From positions 930,907 to 994,906 of the forward strand of contig NZ_JAGSYF010000002.1 of NCBI RefSeq assembly GCF_025685645.1: 64,000 nt of DNA, given 5' to 3'. The stretch is from Edaphobacter bradus (GTDB lineage: Bacteria > Acidobacteriota > Terriglobia > Terriglobales > Acidobacteriaceae). The notes under the pieces were generated by a model that searched no databases, was not told where the DNA came from, and saw only the letters and a list, made by a program, of their open reading frames with translations. Shown here piece by piece: positions 17,147 through 26,327 of this stretch; the first letter of the stretch is position 1; the number at the start of each line of letters is the position of its first letter. The translations under genes and the position numbers were made by a program.

Positions 17147-20100
17147 ATGATGATCCAATTAAGAAAATTACTGCTTGTAGCTACTGTCTGCCTCGTAGCC
17201 TCTCCGGCGTTCGGGCAGTCCGCAACCGATGGAGCTATCTCAGGTGCAGTTACCGACTCGACAGGCGCTGCGATTCCCGGCGCTCAGATCCATGTGCATA
17301 ACGATGGCACCGGCGCCGATATACCGCTGACCGCCGATGATAGCGGCTTCTATAAGGCACCGCTGCTTCAACCCGGCACCTACTCCGTCACCACGACGGC
17401 GACCGGCTTCAACAGCTCGAAGACCAGCTCCATTATCGTTCAGCTTAACCAGGTCACCACTGTAAACCCGCGCCTGACTGTCGGCTCGACCGCGCAGACT
17501 GTCGAGGTCTCAGCCGAGGCACCCGTGCTCAACTTCGACTCGCCGGTCTACGGCGGTCACCTCGATACCAAGGAGATTGAGAGCCTGCCGATCAATGGTC
17601 GCCGCTGGAGCAGCCTTACGCTCCTGACGCCGGGCGTGACGGCGGACTCGCCGAGCGGCTTTGGCCTGATCAGCTTCCGAGCCATGAGCCCGCTGCTGAA
17701 CAACGTGCAGATCGACGGCATCGACGACAACCAGGGCTTCTATGCCGAAGAACGCGGACGCACTCGCGTTGGCTACTCCACTTCGCAGGTCGCAGTCGCG
17801 GAGTTCCAGGTCAACACCGGCGTTTATGCCGCCGACCTTGGCCGTGCCGTAGGCGGCGTCGTCAACACCGTCACCAAGAGCGGCACAAACAATCTCCACG
17901 GCGAGATCTACTTCTACGACCGCGACAACACCTGGGGTGCATTCAACCCATACACGACGAACACCTACTACAACTCGACGACGAACTCTTTCTACACCAC
18001 TCGGTACAAGCCGAAGGACTGGCGCAAGAACTGGGGCTTCGGCGTGGGTGGTCCGCTGATTAAGGATAAGCTCTTCTGGTTCTATGCATATGACCAGTAC
18101 CGCCGCAACTTCCCGGGCACCGGCAAGGCTGGTTCGCCCAGCGTGTTCTTCGCAGCTCCTTCTGCGACAAGTCTGACCACACTCCAGAACCGCCTCGGCC
18201 TGACGGCTTCGGCTGCGACTACCTTATACAACTCCGGCCTCCAGGCGTTGCTTGGTGACCTCGGTCCGGTGCGCCGTACCGGCAGCCAGGTTATCAATAC
18301 GCCAAAGATCGATTGGGTCGTTACCGACAAGCATCGCGCTAGCTTCCTGTTCCACCGTCTCCGTTGGGACTCGCCCGGCGGCGTGCAGACGCAGGCGACC
18401 AACCCGTACGCGATCGACAGCTTCGGCAACGACTTCGTAAAACTGGACTACGGCGTGGCCAAGCTCGACAGCCTCTTCTCACCGCGTCTCTCGAATGAGA
18501 TCCGCTACGGCTACGGCCGTGAGCTGAACTACGAGACCGCCCAGAAGCCTACCGCCTACACCACCCAGTACCTCACGCCAGCCAGCGGCGTTCCCGTCGA
18601 AGTCTCTCTCGGCGGCTCCAACGGCTTTACTCTCGGTTCACCCTACTACGGCTACCGTCCGCAGTATCCGGATGAGCGCAAGTGGCAGATCGGCGACACC
18701 GCGACCTATCTTCTCGGCAAGCACTCCGTCCGCTTCGGCACCGACGTTCTGCACAACTACGACCTGCAGAACAACCTCTACCACAGTAACGGGCAGGTCA
18801 CTTACTCGAGCTACACGGACTATCTGTCCGACATCGCGCGGCCTGCCGGCAGCAGGGGTGTCTGCGATGCCAACCGCTCCACGGCGAAGGGCACCAACCC
18901 TTGCTACAGCAGTTGGAATCAGGGCTTCGGGCCAACCACGTTTGATCTGGCCACGACTGATCTCGGCTTCTTCGTTCAGGACGACTGGAAGCTCAGGCCG
19001 GGCCTGACGTTGAACCTTGGGGTTCGCTACGACTACGAGATAATTCCCTCTCCGTACGCTGCCCTTGCCAACCCGGCATTCCCCGCCGTCTCGAACACGT
19101 TCAGCGACAAGAACAACATCGCCCCACGCATCGGCTTCGCATGGGACCCGCTTGGCCAGGGCAAGACAGTGATTCGTGGCGGCTACGGTGCCTTCTATGG
19201 CCGCATCCCCAACTCAATCCTTCTGAACGTCTACTACAACACCGGTTCGCCAGCCAGTCAGGTGCAGTACGCCCTGAACAACACAACCGGACCATCGTTA
19301 CCGAACGCCTTGACGTCGGCTCCTAAAGTCGCCGCCAACTCCGCTCCGGCAATCCAGTACTTCGACACGCACTTCCAGAGCCCAAATGCGCATGAATACG
19401 ATCTCGCCGTGCAACAGGACCTCGGCAAAGCCAACATTCTTTCCGTCAGTTACGTTGGTTCGCTCGGACGCCAACTGCCGAACTTCCTCAACGTCAACCT
19501 GAACCCGGCTGCGACCTATCAGGCTACCGTTTTAGTCACCGGGCCAAATGGGCTGGCCGATACGAACTGCGGCCCGCTGGGTTGTCGATCGATTACGAAC
19601 AAGGTCTACGCCAGTGCCCAGAAGACCTCTGCAGGCTCCATCAGCACGCTGCTCAACCCCAACTTCGGTGCGATCACGAAGGTCGTCAGCAACATCAACT
19701 CCAGCTACAACGCGCTGACCTTCGAGATTCAGAACCGCACCTCCAAGTGGCTTACATTCGACGCGAACTACACCTGGTCGCACGCGCTGGACTTCAACCA
19801 GAACCAGTCGACGAACCCGACTACCAACAACTGGTTTGACCCCTACGCCAACGCTCGCGCCAACTACGGCAACTCCAACTTCAACATCCCCAACCGCTTC
19901 GTCGGCTGGGCGATCCTCAACTTGCCCGGCGTCAGCAAGGACAGCTATCTCAAGTATCTGGCAAATGGCTGGTCGCTCAAGCCGGTCTTCCAGATGCAGT
20001 CGGGCTTCCCCTTCTCACTCAACACAAGCAGCTTCGTTCCCAACCAGGTTGCGGGCTCGGCGCCTGGTTGCGACGCAAAGGGCGTGGGATGCTACACGGC

Positions 20101-20434
20101 CAACGGTTCGGGATTCGCAGCAACCGGCGTTACCTACATCCCGCAGCTTGGCCGCAATACACGCCAGTATCCCCGTACCGCCGTGGTCGACCTTCGTGCG
20201 CAGAAGACCTTCACCTTCCGCGAGAAGTACAACCTCGAGCTGATCGGCGAAGCCTTCAACCTGGCGAACCACCAGAACGTGACCTCGGTCAGTACGACCG
20301 GATACACGTTCAGCACGGTTAGTGGAGTCAATACGCTGGCCTATAACCCCACTGCCGGTACGCCGCAAAACGCCAACTCGAACTTCGCATACAGTCCGCG
20401 TCAGGTCCAACTCGCGGCCCGGCTGACGTTCTAG
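17147..20434 (+). CDS. Oar-like TonB-dependent receptor with carboxypeptidase-regulatory domain (copy 2)
   Basis: 1095 aa from the ATG at 17147, preceded by GAGGAG with 7-base spacing (the frame is open 32 codons further upstream). Signal peptide LLLVATVCLVASPAFGQS, then a regulatory beta-sandwich beginning DGAISGAVTDSTGAAIPGAQ, a plug-like region with NGRRWSSLTLLTPGVT, NNVQIDGIDDNQ and GGVVNTVTKSGTNNLHG, and a long barrel with the conserved FFVQDDWKLRPGLTLNLGVRY block, ending in LAARLTF. The family is thought to take up large substrates via TonB. It is followed by a strong terminator and then by a related receptor gene, so the two arose by tandem duplication. Confidence 0.94.
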   Translation: MMIQLRKLLLVATVCLVASPAFGQSATDGAISGAVTDSTGAAIPGAQIHVHNDGTGADIPLTADDSGFYKAPLLQPGTYSVTTTATGFNSSKTSSIIVQLNQVTTVNPRLTVGSTAQTVEVSAEAPVLNFDSPVYGGHLDTKEIESLPINGRRWSSLTLLTPGVTADSPSGFGLISFRAMSPLLNNVQIDGIDDNQGFYAEERGRTRVGYSTSQVAVAEFQVNTGVYAADLGRAVGGVVNTVTKSGTNNLHGEIYFYDRDNTWGAFNPYTTNTYYNSTTNSFYTTRYKPKDWRKNWGFGVGGPLIKDKLFWFYAYDQYRRNFPGTGKAGSPSVFFAAPSATSLTTLQNRLGLTASAATTLYNSGLQALLGDLGPVRRTGSQVINTPKIDWVVTDKHRASFLFHRLRWDSPGGVQTQATNPYAIDSFGNDFVKLDYGVAKLDSLFSPRLSNEIRYGYGRELNYETAQKPTAYTTQYLTPASGVPVEVSLGGSNGFTLGSPYYGYRPQYPDERKWQIGDTATYLLGKHSVRFGTDVLHNYDLQNNLYHSNGQVTYSSYTDYLSDIARPAGSRGVCDANRSTAKGTNPCYSSWNQGFGPTTFDLATTDLGFFVQDDWKLRPGLTLNLGVRYDYEIIPSPYAALANPAFPAVSNTFSDKNNIAPRIGFAWDPLGQGKTVIRGGYGAFYGRIPNSILLNVYYNTGSPASQVQYALNNTTGPSLPNALTSAPKVAANSAPAIQYFDTHFQSPNAHEYDLAVQQDLGKANILSVSYVGSLGRQLPNFLNVNLNPAATYQATVLVTGPNGLADTNCGPLGCRSITNKVYASAQKTSAGSISTLLNPNFGAITKVVSNINSSYNALTFEIQNRTSKWLTFDANYTWSHALDFNQNQSTNPTTNNWFDPYANARANYGNSNFNIPNRFVGWAILNLPGVSKDSYLKYLANGWSLKPVFQMQSGFPFSLNTSSFVPNQVAGSAPGCDAKGVGCYTANGSGFAATGVTYIPQLGRNTRQYPRTAVVDLRAQKTFTFREKYNLELIGEAFNLANHQNVTSVSTTGYTFSTVSGVNTLAYNPTAGTPQNANSNFAYSPRQVQLAARLTF

Positions 20435-20452
20435 CCCGGTTCCATCACACCA

Positions 20453-20480
20453 AGCGGAGGCTTCGGCCTCCGCTTTTTTC
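20453..20480 (+). terminator. Rho-independent terminator of receptor copy 2
   Basis: Perfect 9-bp stem AGCGGAGGC/GCCTCCGCT closed by a UUCG tetraloop and followed by six T, 19 bases after the stop codon. Confidence 0.93.
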
Positions 20481-20549
20481 ATTTCGGCAGCTTTCTAATT
20501 CACCGCAATTCCGGTACTCTGCGGTTACTCCAAGATTCACGGGTAAAGC

Positions 20550-23500
20550 ATGCGGGCTGGTCCATGCCGCGCGGAGTCAGGCGCGGCTGCTTTGAGGTTC
20601 CTGTGGTTGCTGCTGTTCGGGCTCGGCGTTGCCGGCTATGCCCAGACCGCGGTTGACGGGGCCGTCTCGGGTTCCGTTGTTGACGCGGGCAACGCCGCGA
20701 TTCAGGGTGCGCGCATCCGCCTTCGCAATCCCGCGACTGCGCTCGAGCAGCAGGCCACCAGCGACCAGCGCGGCGAGTTCCTCGCTGCACGCCTTCCTCC
20801 CGGCGACTACGAGATCACCATCACCTCGCCGGGATTCGCGATCGTCACCCTCCAGAACGTCCTTGTTGAACTCGGCACGGTCACGAGTGTTCCGGTGCAT
20901 CTGCCTGCTGCCAGCGTCTCGACGAACATCACGGTGACGCCGCCGGAAGACGATTCACCAAAAGGCGTGACGCCCGCGCCCCCCACAGCGATCACAAGCG
21001 TCGTGACCCAGGCGGAGCTCAATCAACTGCCTTCCCTTGGCCGCCGCTGGCAGGACGCCGCGCTGCTCACTCCCACCGCAAACCCCAACGAGCAGGGCGA
21101 CAACCTGCTCAGTTTCCGCGGCCTTGCCGTCACGCAGAACAGCACCGCCATCGACGGCATGAACAGCGACCAGAGCTTCAACGCCGTGCCTCGCGGAGCC
21201 GACAGCGCAGCCGCGGAAGAGGGCAGCGATGAGCAGCAGCGCGAGACCGGCAGCGTCGGGCTCAACCAGGGCGCGCGCCGCCACACCGGCACAGCGTACA
21301 CCTTTTCGCAGGAGGCTGTGCGTGAGTTCCGCATCAGCTCGCAGGATGAGACTGCGCTCTACGGCCACGGCTCCGGTGGGATTATCACGACGGTCTCGCG
21401 CGGCGGCGCAAACACGCTGCACGGCACCGGCTTCTACAGCGCGCGCGAGAGCGCATGGGGAGCCACGAATCCCTTCTCCATCGCCACGCACTACAACAGA
21501 GGCGCGCCGGTGAGCGCGGCCGTCAAGCCGCACGATCTCCGCCAGCAGTTCGGCGGCAGTGTTGGCGGAGCTGCCATCCGTGACCGGCTCTTCTACTTCT
21601 ACGCGTACGATCAGCGGCGGCGCAATTTTCCGGCGATCTCCTCACCCGCCGACCCAGCCTTCTTCTCGCTCACCGCAACCCAGAAGGCGCTGCTCGCCCA
21701 CCGCGGCGTCAGCGCGGCGAAGACCGATGCGGCGCTGCGCTACCTCGACAGCCTCACCGGAACGCTCGCTCGCCGCAGCGGCCAGACGATCAACTTCGGC
21801 AAGCTCGACTGGCAAGCGAACGAAAGGCACCGGCTGAGCGCGCAGTATAACCGCGCACACTCGAGCTCGCCCGCTGGATTGCGAACCTCAGCTGTCGTCG
21901 ATCGTGGCAGAGCGAGCTTTGGCAGCGCATACGCCAGCGTGGATGCGGGTCTCGTGCGTTGGCTGTGGGTCGCGTCACCTGCCGTGACGAATGAGCTGCG
22001 CGTCGCCTACGGGCACGAGCTGCAGTACCAGCTTCCGCAACCGCCGCTGCCGCAGGAGCCGGCGATTGGCCCCGGAGGCTACGCGCCTGAGGTGTCGATT
22101 GGCCCGCAGGGGTTCATCTTCGGCACGCCCGCTGCGCTGGGCCGCAAAGCCTTCCCCGAGGAGAGCAGGCTGCAGGCCGCCGATCTCGTCTCGTGGGCGC
22201 ACGGACGGCATCTCGTGCAGGCGGGTTTCGACTTCAGCGCCGTGCATGATCGCATCGACGCGCTCAACAACACCGAGGGGACCTTCCACTACGACAGCGG
22301 GACAACCAGCGGGCACGCCGGGGGCCTGGTCGACTGGATCACCGACTACACGTTCAACGTCAATGCGTATCCCAGCGGCGGTTGTCCGTCGATCCACGCG
22401 CCGGTGCATGAGTTCTGCTTTCGTTCCTACACGCAGAGCTTCGGGCAGCCGGAGGTCTCGTTCGGCACGCAGGAGTGGGCCGCGTTTGTGCAGGACAACT
22501 GGCGCGTTCGCCCTTCGCTCACGCTCAACCTCGGGCTTCGCTACGAGTACGAGCTCGAGCCACTGCCGCAGCAGCCCAACGCAGCGCTGGACGCCGTCTT
22601 TAGTCACGTGGGAGCGACGAGCGTCTTTCCCGAGGACCGCAACAATATCGGGCCGCGCGTGGGCGTCGCGTGGGAGCCGCTCGGCTCAGGCCATGGCGTT
22701 GTGCGCGCCGCCTATGGGGTTTACTACGGAATTCTGCCGGGAGCGACCATCGAGAGCGCGCTGGCGAACACCGCGACCGGGTCCTCGACCACCCACGTAC
22801 GAATTACGCCTTCCACGGTTACATACTGTCCGCAGGCGGTGAGCCAGGGCTTTGGATATGCGTGCTCCTATGTCACGACTCCGCCGGCAGCGGTCGGCCT
22901 GACGACGACGGCGACGGTCTTCGATCGCAGATTTCGCCTGCCGATGGTCGAGCAGGGCAGCCTCTCGGTCGAGCGCGAGGTGGGCGCGGGAGTTGTGGCG
23001 AGCGCGGCGTATCTCGTCAACCTCGACCGGCAGCTTCCCAACTCGGTCGATATCAACATCGCTCCGTCTACGGCGACCAGAGTCTTTCAACTGCAGGGCG
23101 GAACCGGCGCGGTGGGCGTGCGGGACGGCGAGAGGTTTGTGCTGCCGGTCTACACGCAGCGCATCAGCGCGAACTATGGGCCGGTGACGGACATCGTCTC
23201 GAACACCAACGCGAGCTACAACGCGCTCTCGCTTGAGGCGCGGCGCAGGAGCCGCGGCGGGCTCGACTTCCGCGCCTCATGGACGTGGGCCAAAGCTATC
23301 GACTACGGCCAGAGCAGCAGCGCTGCGCCGCGAATCAACAACCAGACCGACCCGTTCAGCGTCGCGTACGACAAGGGGCTCTCGCGGCTCAATTTTCCTC
23401 ACAAGCTCGTCGCCAGCGCTGTGTGGACGCCACGTCTCCGCGTGCCAGAACTGTGGCTGCAGCGCGCGGGCAGCGGTTGGAGCATCGCAGGCATCTTCAC

Positions 23501-23930
23501 CGAGCGGAGCGGCCGGCCTTACAGCTACGAGATCTTCGGCGGCACTCGGCTCAGCGGCGGCCGCGAGAGCATCAACGGGTCGGGCGGCGCGGTCTACCTT
23601 CCCACCGTTGGACGCGACACGCTGCGTCTGCCCGATACGGCGAACCTTGACCTCCGGCTCAGCCGCACCGTTCCGATGACTGAGCACGTCCATGCGCGGG
23701 CCTTCGCGGAGGTCTTCAACGTGGCCAATCACGTCAACTACTCCGGCATCGTGCAGCGTGCGTTTCTCGTCGGCACTCCGGTGGCCGGGGTCACGCCGCT
23801 GATCTTTCAGGATGCTGCGGCGATAGCGACCGAAGGGCTCAATCAGCAGCCCTTCGGGACCTTCACCGCGGCCTCGGCGGGCAGTTCCGGCGAGCGACAG
23901 GTGCAGGTGGGGCTGAGGGTTGAGTTTTAG
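20550..23930 (+). CDS. Oar-like TonB-dependent receptor with carboxypeptidase-regulatory domain (copy 3)
   Basis: 1126 aa. Signal peptide-like N-terminus (LRFLWLLLFGLGVAGYAQT), then VDGAVSGSVVDAGNAAIQGARI (regulatory domain), the plug-like GRRWQDAALLTPTAN and STAIDGMNSDQSF, GGIITTVSRGGANTLHG, and the barrel block FVQDNWRVRPSLTLNLGLRYEYE, ending VQVGLRVEF. It is clearly a paralogue of the gene before it. Between the plug motifs it carries an extra acidic/Gln-rich stretch (about residues 215-245, SAAAEEGSDEQQRETGSVG) that copy 2 lacks, which could be a surface loop. Codon use is still GC-rich and the frame is intact. Expressed separately, since a terminator separates it from copy 2. Confidence 0.93.
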   Translation: MRAGPCRAESGAAALRFLWLLLFGLGVAGYAQTAVDGAVSGSVVDAGNAAIQGARIRLRNPATALEQQATSDQRGEFLAARLPPGDYEITITSPGFAIVTLQNVLVELGTVTSVPVHLPAASVSTNITVTPPEDDSPKGVTPAPPTAITSVVTQAELNQLPSLGRRWQDAALLTPTANPNEQGDNLLSFRGLAVTQNSTAIDGMNSDQSFNAVPRGADSAAAEEGSDEQQRETGSVGLNQGARRHTGTAYTFSQEAVREFRISSQDETALYGHGSGGIITTVSRGGANTLHGTGFYSARESAWGATNPFSIATHYNRGAPVSAAVKPHDLRQQFGGSVGGAAIRDRLFYFYAYDQRRRNFPAISSPADPAFFSLTATQKALLAHRGVSAAKTDAALRYLDSLTGTLARRSGQTINFGKLDWQANERHRLSAQYNRAHSSSPAGLRTSAVVDRGRASFGSAYASVDAGLVRWLWVASPAVTNELRVAYGHELQYQLPQPPLPQEPAIGPGGYAPEVSIGPQGFIFGTPAALGRKAFPEESRLQAADLVSWAHGRHLVQAGFDFSAVHDRIDALNNTEGTFHYDSGTTSGHAGGLVDWITDYTFNVNAYPSGGCPSIHAPVHEFCFRSYTQSFGQPEVSFGTQEWAAFVQDNWRVRPSLTLNLGLRYEYELEPLPQQPNAALDAVFSHVGATSVFPEDRNNIGPRVGVAWEPLGSGHGVVRAAYGVYYGILPGATIESALANTATGSSTTHVRITPSTVTYCPQAVSQGFGYACSYVTTPPAAVGLTTTATVFDRRFRLPMVEQGSLSVEREVGAGVVASAAYLVNLDRQLPNSVDINIAPSTATRVFQLQGGTGAVGVRDGERFVLPVYTQRISANYGPVTDIVSNTNASYNALSLEARRRSRGGLDFRASWTWAKAIDYGQSSSAAPRINNQTDPFSVAYDKGLSRLNFPHKLVASAVWTPRLRVPELWLQRAGSGWSIAGIFTERSGRPYSYEIFGGTRLSGGRESINGSGGAVYLPTVGRDTLRLPDTANLDLRLSRTVPMTEHVHARAFAEVFNVANHVNYSGIVQRAFLVGTPVAGVTPLIFQDAAAIATEGLNQQPFGTFTAASAGSSGERQVQVGLRVEF

Positions 23931-23955
23931 GGGTGCCCCGCCCTACCGGTTTTCG

Positions 23956-23992
23956 TGCAAAATCTTCAATCGATTAGGCTTAGGTCCGGACT
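23956..23992 (+). repeat. TGCAAAATnTTCAA-N10-TTAGGTCYGGACT repeat (copy A)
   Basis: TGCAAAATCTTCAA at 23956 and TTAGGTCCGGACT at 23980 recur with the same 24-base offset at 51274 and 51298. Both copies lie downstream of a plus-strand gene. The surrounding 23931-24227 has no gene. Confidence 0.65.
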
Positions 23993-24060
23993 TGCATGGT
24001 AAAGTCTTCTATCGAAATAACTTATTGGTAAAGTATTCTATTCAAATGGTTTACGGACAA

Positions 24061-24103
24061 AATAGAAGAGGCCTAGGATTCCCAGGCCTTACCTACTTCT
24101 ATT
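24061..24103. terminator. Extended hairpin after receptor copy 3
   Basis: An outer stem AATAGAAG/CTTCTATT encloses an inner stem AGGCCTAGG/CCCAGGCCT (one mismatch). It lies about 130 bases after the receptor stop and before truA. It may act as a terminator in either direction; the tail is only moderately T-rich. Confidence 0.6.
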
Positions 24104-24227
24104 GTACCAACTTGGGGAAACTGGTCTGCCATGCGTAAGTTGCTTGATTTGTGATGCTTAGTGGGATTTGGGGCTTGACAAGGTTTTCTGGGGACGATGG
24201 TCGCGTGGTAGGGTGCAGTTAGTCCCG

Positions 24228-25034
24228 ATGCCTCACTGGAAGCTCACCCTCGCCTACGACGGCACTCCTTATAACGGATGGCAGATACAGCCGAACCTCC
24301 CTACCGTGCAGGGCACTCTGGCGCGTGTGATCCAGCAGATCACCGGCGAGCATGTGCTGCCGCAGGGGTCGGGCCGTACGGATACGGGTGTGCATGCGCT
24401 GGGGCAGGTGGCGTCGGTCACGCTGGCGTCGCCGATTCCGGGGTCGAACCTGCAGCGAGCGCTGAATCATTCTTTGCCGCCGAGCATTCGGGTGGTTCGG
24501 GTTGAAGAGGTGGGCGAGGATTTTCATGCGCGGCACAGTGCGGTGCGCAAAACGTATGAATACCGGATTGCGACGCAGGCGATCTGTCCGCCGACGCTCG
24601 CTCCTTATGTGTGGAACTGTACGTGGCCGCTCGATCTGGCGGCGATGAATGAAGGAGCGGCGCACGTTGTGGGGACGCATGACTTTACTTCGTTTGCCGC
24701 GACGGACCCTGATCTGGCGGCGCGTGATAATGGCGAAGATTCAGACGAGGATGATCTTGGCGACGCGGGCGACTCGTCGGTGATGGTGAAGACGGCGGTG
24801 AGGACGATTCATCGCTCCGGCTGGCATCGCGATGGCGAACTGCTGGTGTATCGGGTGACGGGGTCGGGGTTTCTGCACCACATGGTGCGGAATCTTGTGG
24901 GGACGTTTGTGGACGTGGGGCGCGGTAGGACGCCGGCGGGGGCGGTTCCGGCGATTCTGGCGGCGCGGAGCAGGCCGGCGGCTGGGCCTACGGCTCCTCC
25001 GCAGGGATTGTTTTTGTTGGATGTGGAGTATTAG
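24228..25034 (+). CDS. truA: tRNA pseudouridine(38-40) synthase
   Basis: 268 aa from the ATG at 24228 (MPHWKLTLAYDGTPYNGWQ, the usual TruA start). TruA isomerises uridines 38-40 in the anticodon arm of tRNAs. The catalytic Asp is D52 in GSGRTDTGVHALGQ. Other family blocks are HARHSAVRKTYEYRI, GTHDFTSFA and GFLHHMVRNLVGTFVDVGRG. There is an acidic insertion (NGEDSDEDDLGDAGDSS) before the C-terminal half that most TruA proteins lack. It is followed by a repeat-rich non-coding stretch, not by an operon partner. Confidence 0.95.
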   Translation: MPHWKLTLAYDGTPYNGWQIQPNLPTVQGTLARVIQQITGEHVLPQGSGRTDTGVHALGQVASVTLASPIPGSNLQRALNHSLPPSIRVVRVEEVGEDFHARHSAVRKTYEYRIATQAICPPTLAPYVWNCTWPLDLAAMNEGAAHVVGTHDFTSFAATDPDLAARDNGEDSDEDDLGDAGDSSVMVKTAVRTIHRSGWHRDGELLVYRVTGSGFLHHMVRNLVGTFVDVGRGRTPAGAVPAILAARSRPAAGPTAPPQGLFLLDVEY

Positions 25035-25049
25035 GCGCTTTCCCTTGGA

Positions 25050-25205
25050 CGACTTGGCGCCAATAGCATCGCGGGTCGCTTCGCCCTTCGGGCTTCGCTC
25101 CGGCCATCGGCAGAGTGGTAGCCGCCGCGCGGCGGCTTTTTCGGCATCCTTCGACTCCGCTCAGGACAGGCTCTAAAGCCGTGCCCTTAAGCAAGGCGTC
25201 AGTGG
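25050..25205 (+). repeat. Composite intergenic repeat (GCATCGCGGGTCGCTTCG ... AGCAAGGCGTCAGTGG)
   Basis: The stretch starts with GCATCGCGGGTCGCTTCG, continues with TCGGCAGAGTGGTAGCCGC and a CGCTCAGGACAGGCTCT segment, and ends AAGCAAGGCGTCAGTGG. A shortened version lacking the middle part lies at about 26907-26993. The GCTCAGGACAGGCTCTGAA segment recurs alone at 39170 and 40610. Confidence 0.7.
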
Positions 25206-25235
25206 TGAAATCGTACTCCCAGCCTTCGCGATGAA

Positions 25236-25891
25236 ACTGCGATGATGGGGCACCCGGGTCTTCGTGGCGAAATTGATACTGTTGGCGAATTCAATACCAA
25301 TTGACGCAGGGAGAATAGAAGCATGAAGAGCGTTCTCGTTTTATTGGCCTTAGTAGCGTCATACATACAGGAGCCGCCGATAACCGGGCACCCCAGTCCG
25401 GCCTACGAGCGGAGCGGAGCGGTCCACCGCGAAATCGCTGAATCCTCGCCCTTCGCAAGGGAGGTAATCCAGCAGGTCGTTCCCAAGCCCGGCAACCAGT
25501 TCAAGATCTCCATCCGGGCCGTCATCCACAACATATCCAACCACGAGCTGGTCTACGTCAACCCCGCGCAGTTCTACGACGTGTTCAATATCAAGACCGG
25601 GGAACGCGCTCCCACCACAGCTGCCGGCTGCTATGGCAACTTCTTCCTCGACTGTTACACCCCCACGCTACCTCGAGGCATCCCGAGTACAGGGCCGCCG
25701 AAGGATGTAATCCCAGTTCACGGATCTATCGAAAATGTGAAAGCCGGGAACCTCGACATGTTCTATCAGCTCACTCCCGGCCCATACACCGTGGTCGGAT
25801 ATTATTGCGCCACGCAACGCGAAGGTCCGGAGTGCTTCAAGTCAAATAAGATCACCATCACTATTCCGGAACCCACGAAGTAAATCTTCCT
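25236..25891 (+). repeat. Duplicated unit, copy 1 (secreted-protein gene plus leader)
   Basis: Starts at ACTGCGATGATGGGGCACCC and ends at TAAATCTTCCT. The same unit is found at 27351-28034. The two diverge sharply beyond both ends. The 28-base length difference is a 27-base in-frame insertion in copy 2 plus one base in the leader repeat. Confidence 0.85.
25323..25883 (+). CDS. Hypothetical secreted protein (duplicate copy 1)
   Basis: 186 aa. Short hydrophobic N-terminus (SVLVLLALVASYIQ) suggests export. The rest looks like a small beta-sandwich: the middle has SIRAVIHNISNHELVYVNP and QFYDVFNIKTGERAPTT, resembling proteins with FixG/BsuPI-like 'non-exempt' strand patterns, and the C-terminus is GPYTVVGYYCATQREGPE and ITITIPEPTK. 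Four Cys residues are conserved in the copy at 27439 and could form disulfides. The RBS is GGGAGAATAGAAGC. No family is recognised. It differs from copy 2 by point changes and by lacking nine residues after the QFK motif. Confidence 0.7.
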   Translation: MKSVLVLLALVASYIQEPPITGHPSPAYERSGAVHREIAESSPFAREVIQQVVPKPGNQFKISIRAVIHNISNHELVYVNPAQFYDVFNIKTGERAPTTAAGCYGNFFLDCYTPTLPRGIPSTGPPKDVIPVHGSIENVKAGNLDMFYQLTPGPYTVVGYYCATQREGPECFKSNKITITIPEPTK

Positions 25892-26193
25892 CTCAGACAA
25901 GGCTGTAAGTGTTTCGGCGTATTGTCGATAAGTCCAGTTGCTTTGACAATAGTAATTTTCTTCGCAAAAGCGAACTGGTTCACCATCTCGGAAGCCTTGT
26001 CACCCCACGTAGCAAGCATCACTTCATTCAGCCAATACTCAACATAGAGTTGACCCTTCAAAGCGACGGTGCTGAGGTCGTTCCCTGTTTCGATGAAAGT
26101 CATCATCTCTGTACGGAACTGTGTCTCGATTTCTTTATGCTTTGTCCCATCTCGTCCACTCCGCATGACGCTCGACCGACCGCTTTTCTGCAT
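25884..26193 (-). pseudogene. Truncated HEPN-like/DUF helical protein remnant
   Basis: Reading leftward from the ATG at 26193, about 100 codons encode a plausible helical protein (TEMMTFIETGNDLSTVALKG, YVEYWLNEVMLATWGDK, FAFAKKITIVKATGLID). The pattern of a helical hairpin ending in 'F..KI.+..ALGLI' resembles HEPN-like/MltR-type proteins. It stops being protein-like exactly where the duplicated unit ends (25891), after which the frame runs antisense into the neighbouring gene to a stop at 25861. So the C-terminal half was probably lost when the repeat unit arrived. Confidence 0.5.
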
Positions 26194-26327
26194 TAGGCGA
26201 GAATAGACGAATTCAGCCGTGTACGAGGCGAAAGTGCTCTGCTGGATGCAGCGCGCAAATTAAATATTTCCACAGGATGAAAATAGGCATATTGTTGGGA
26301 AAACCCAGGGCTTGGGGGGTTACCGAT

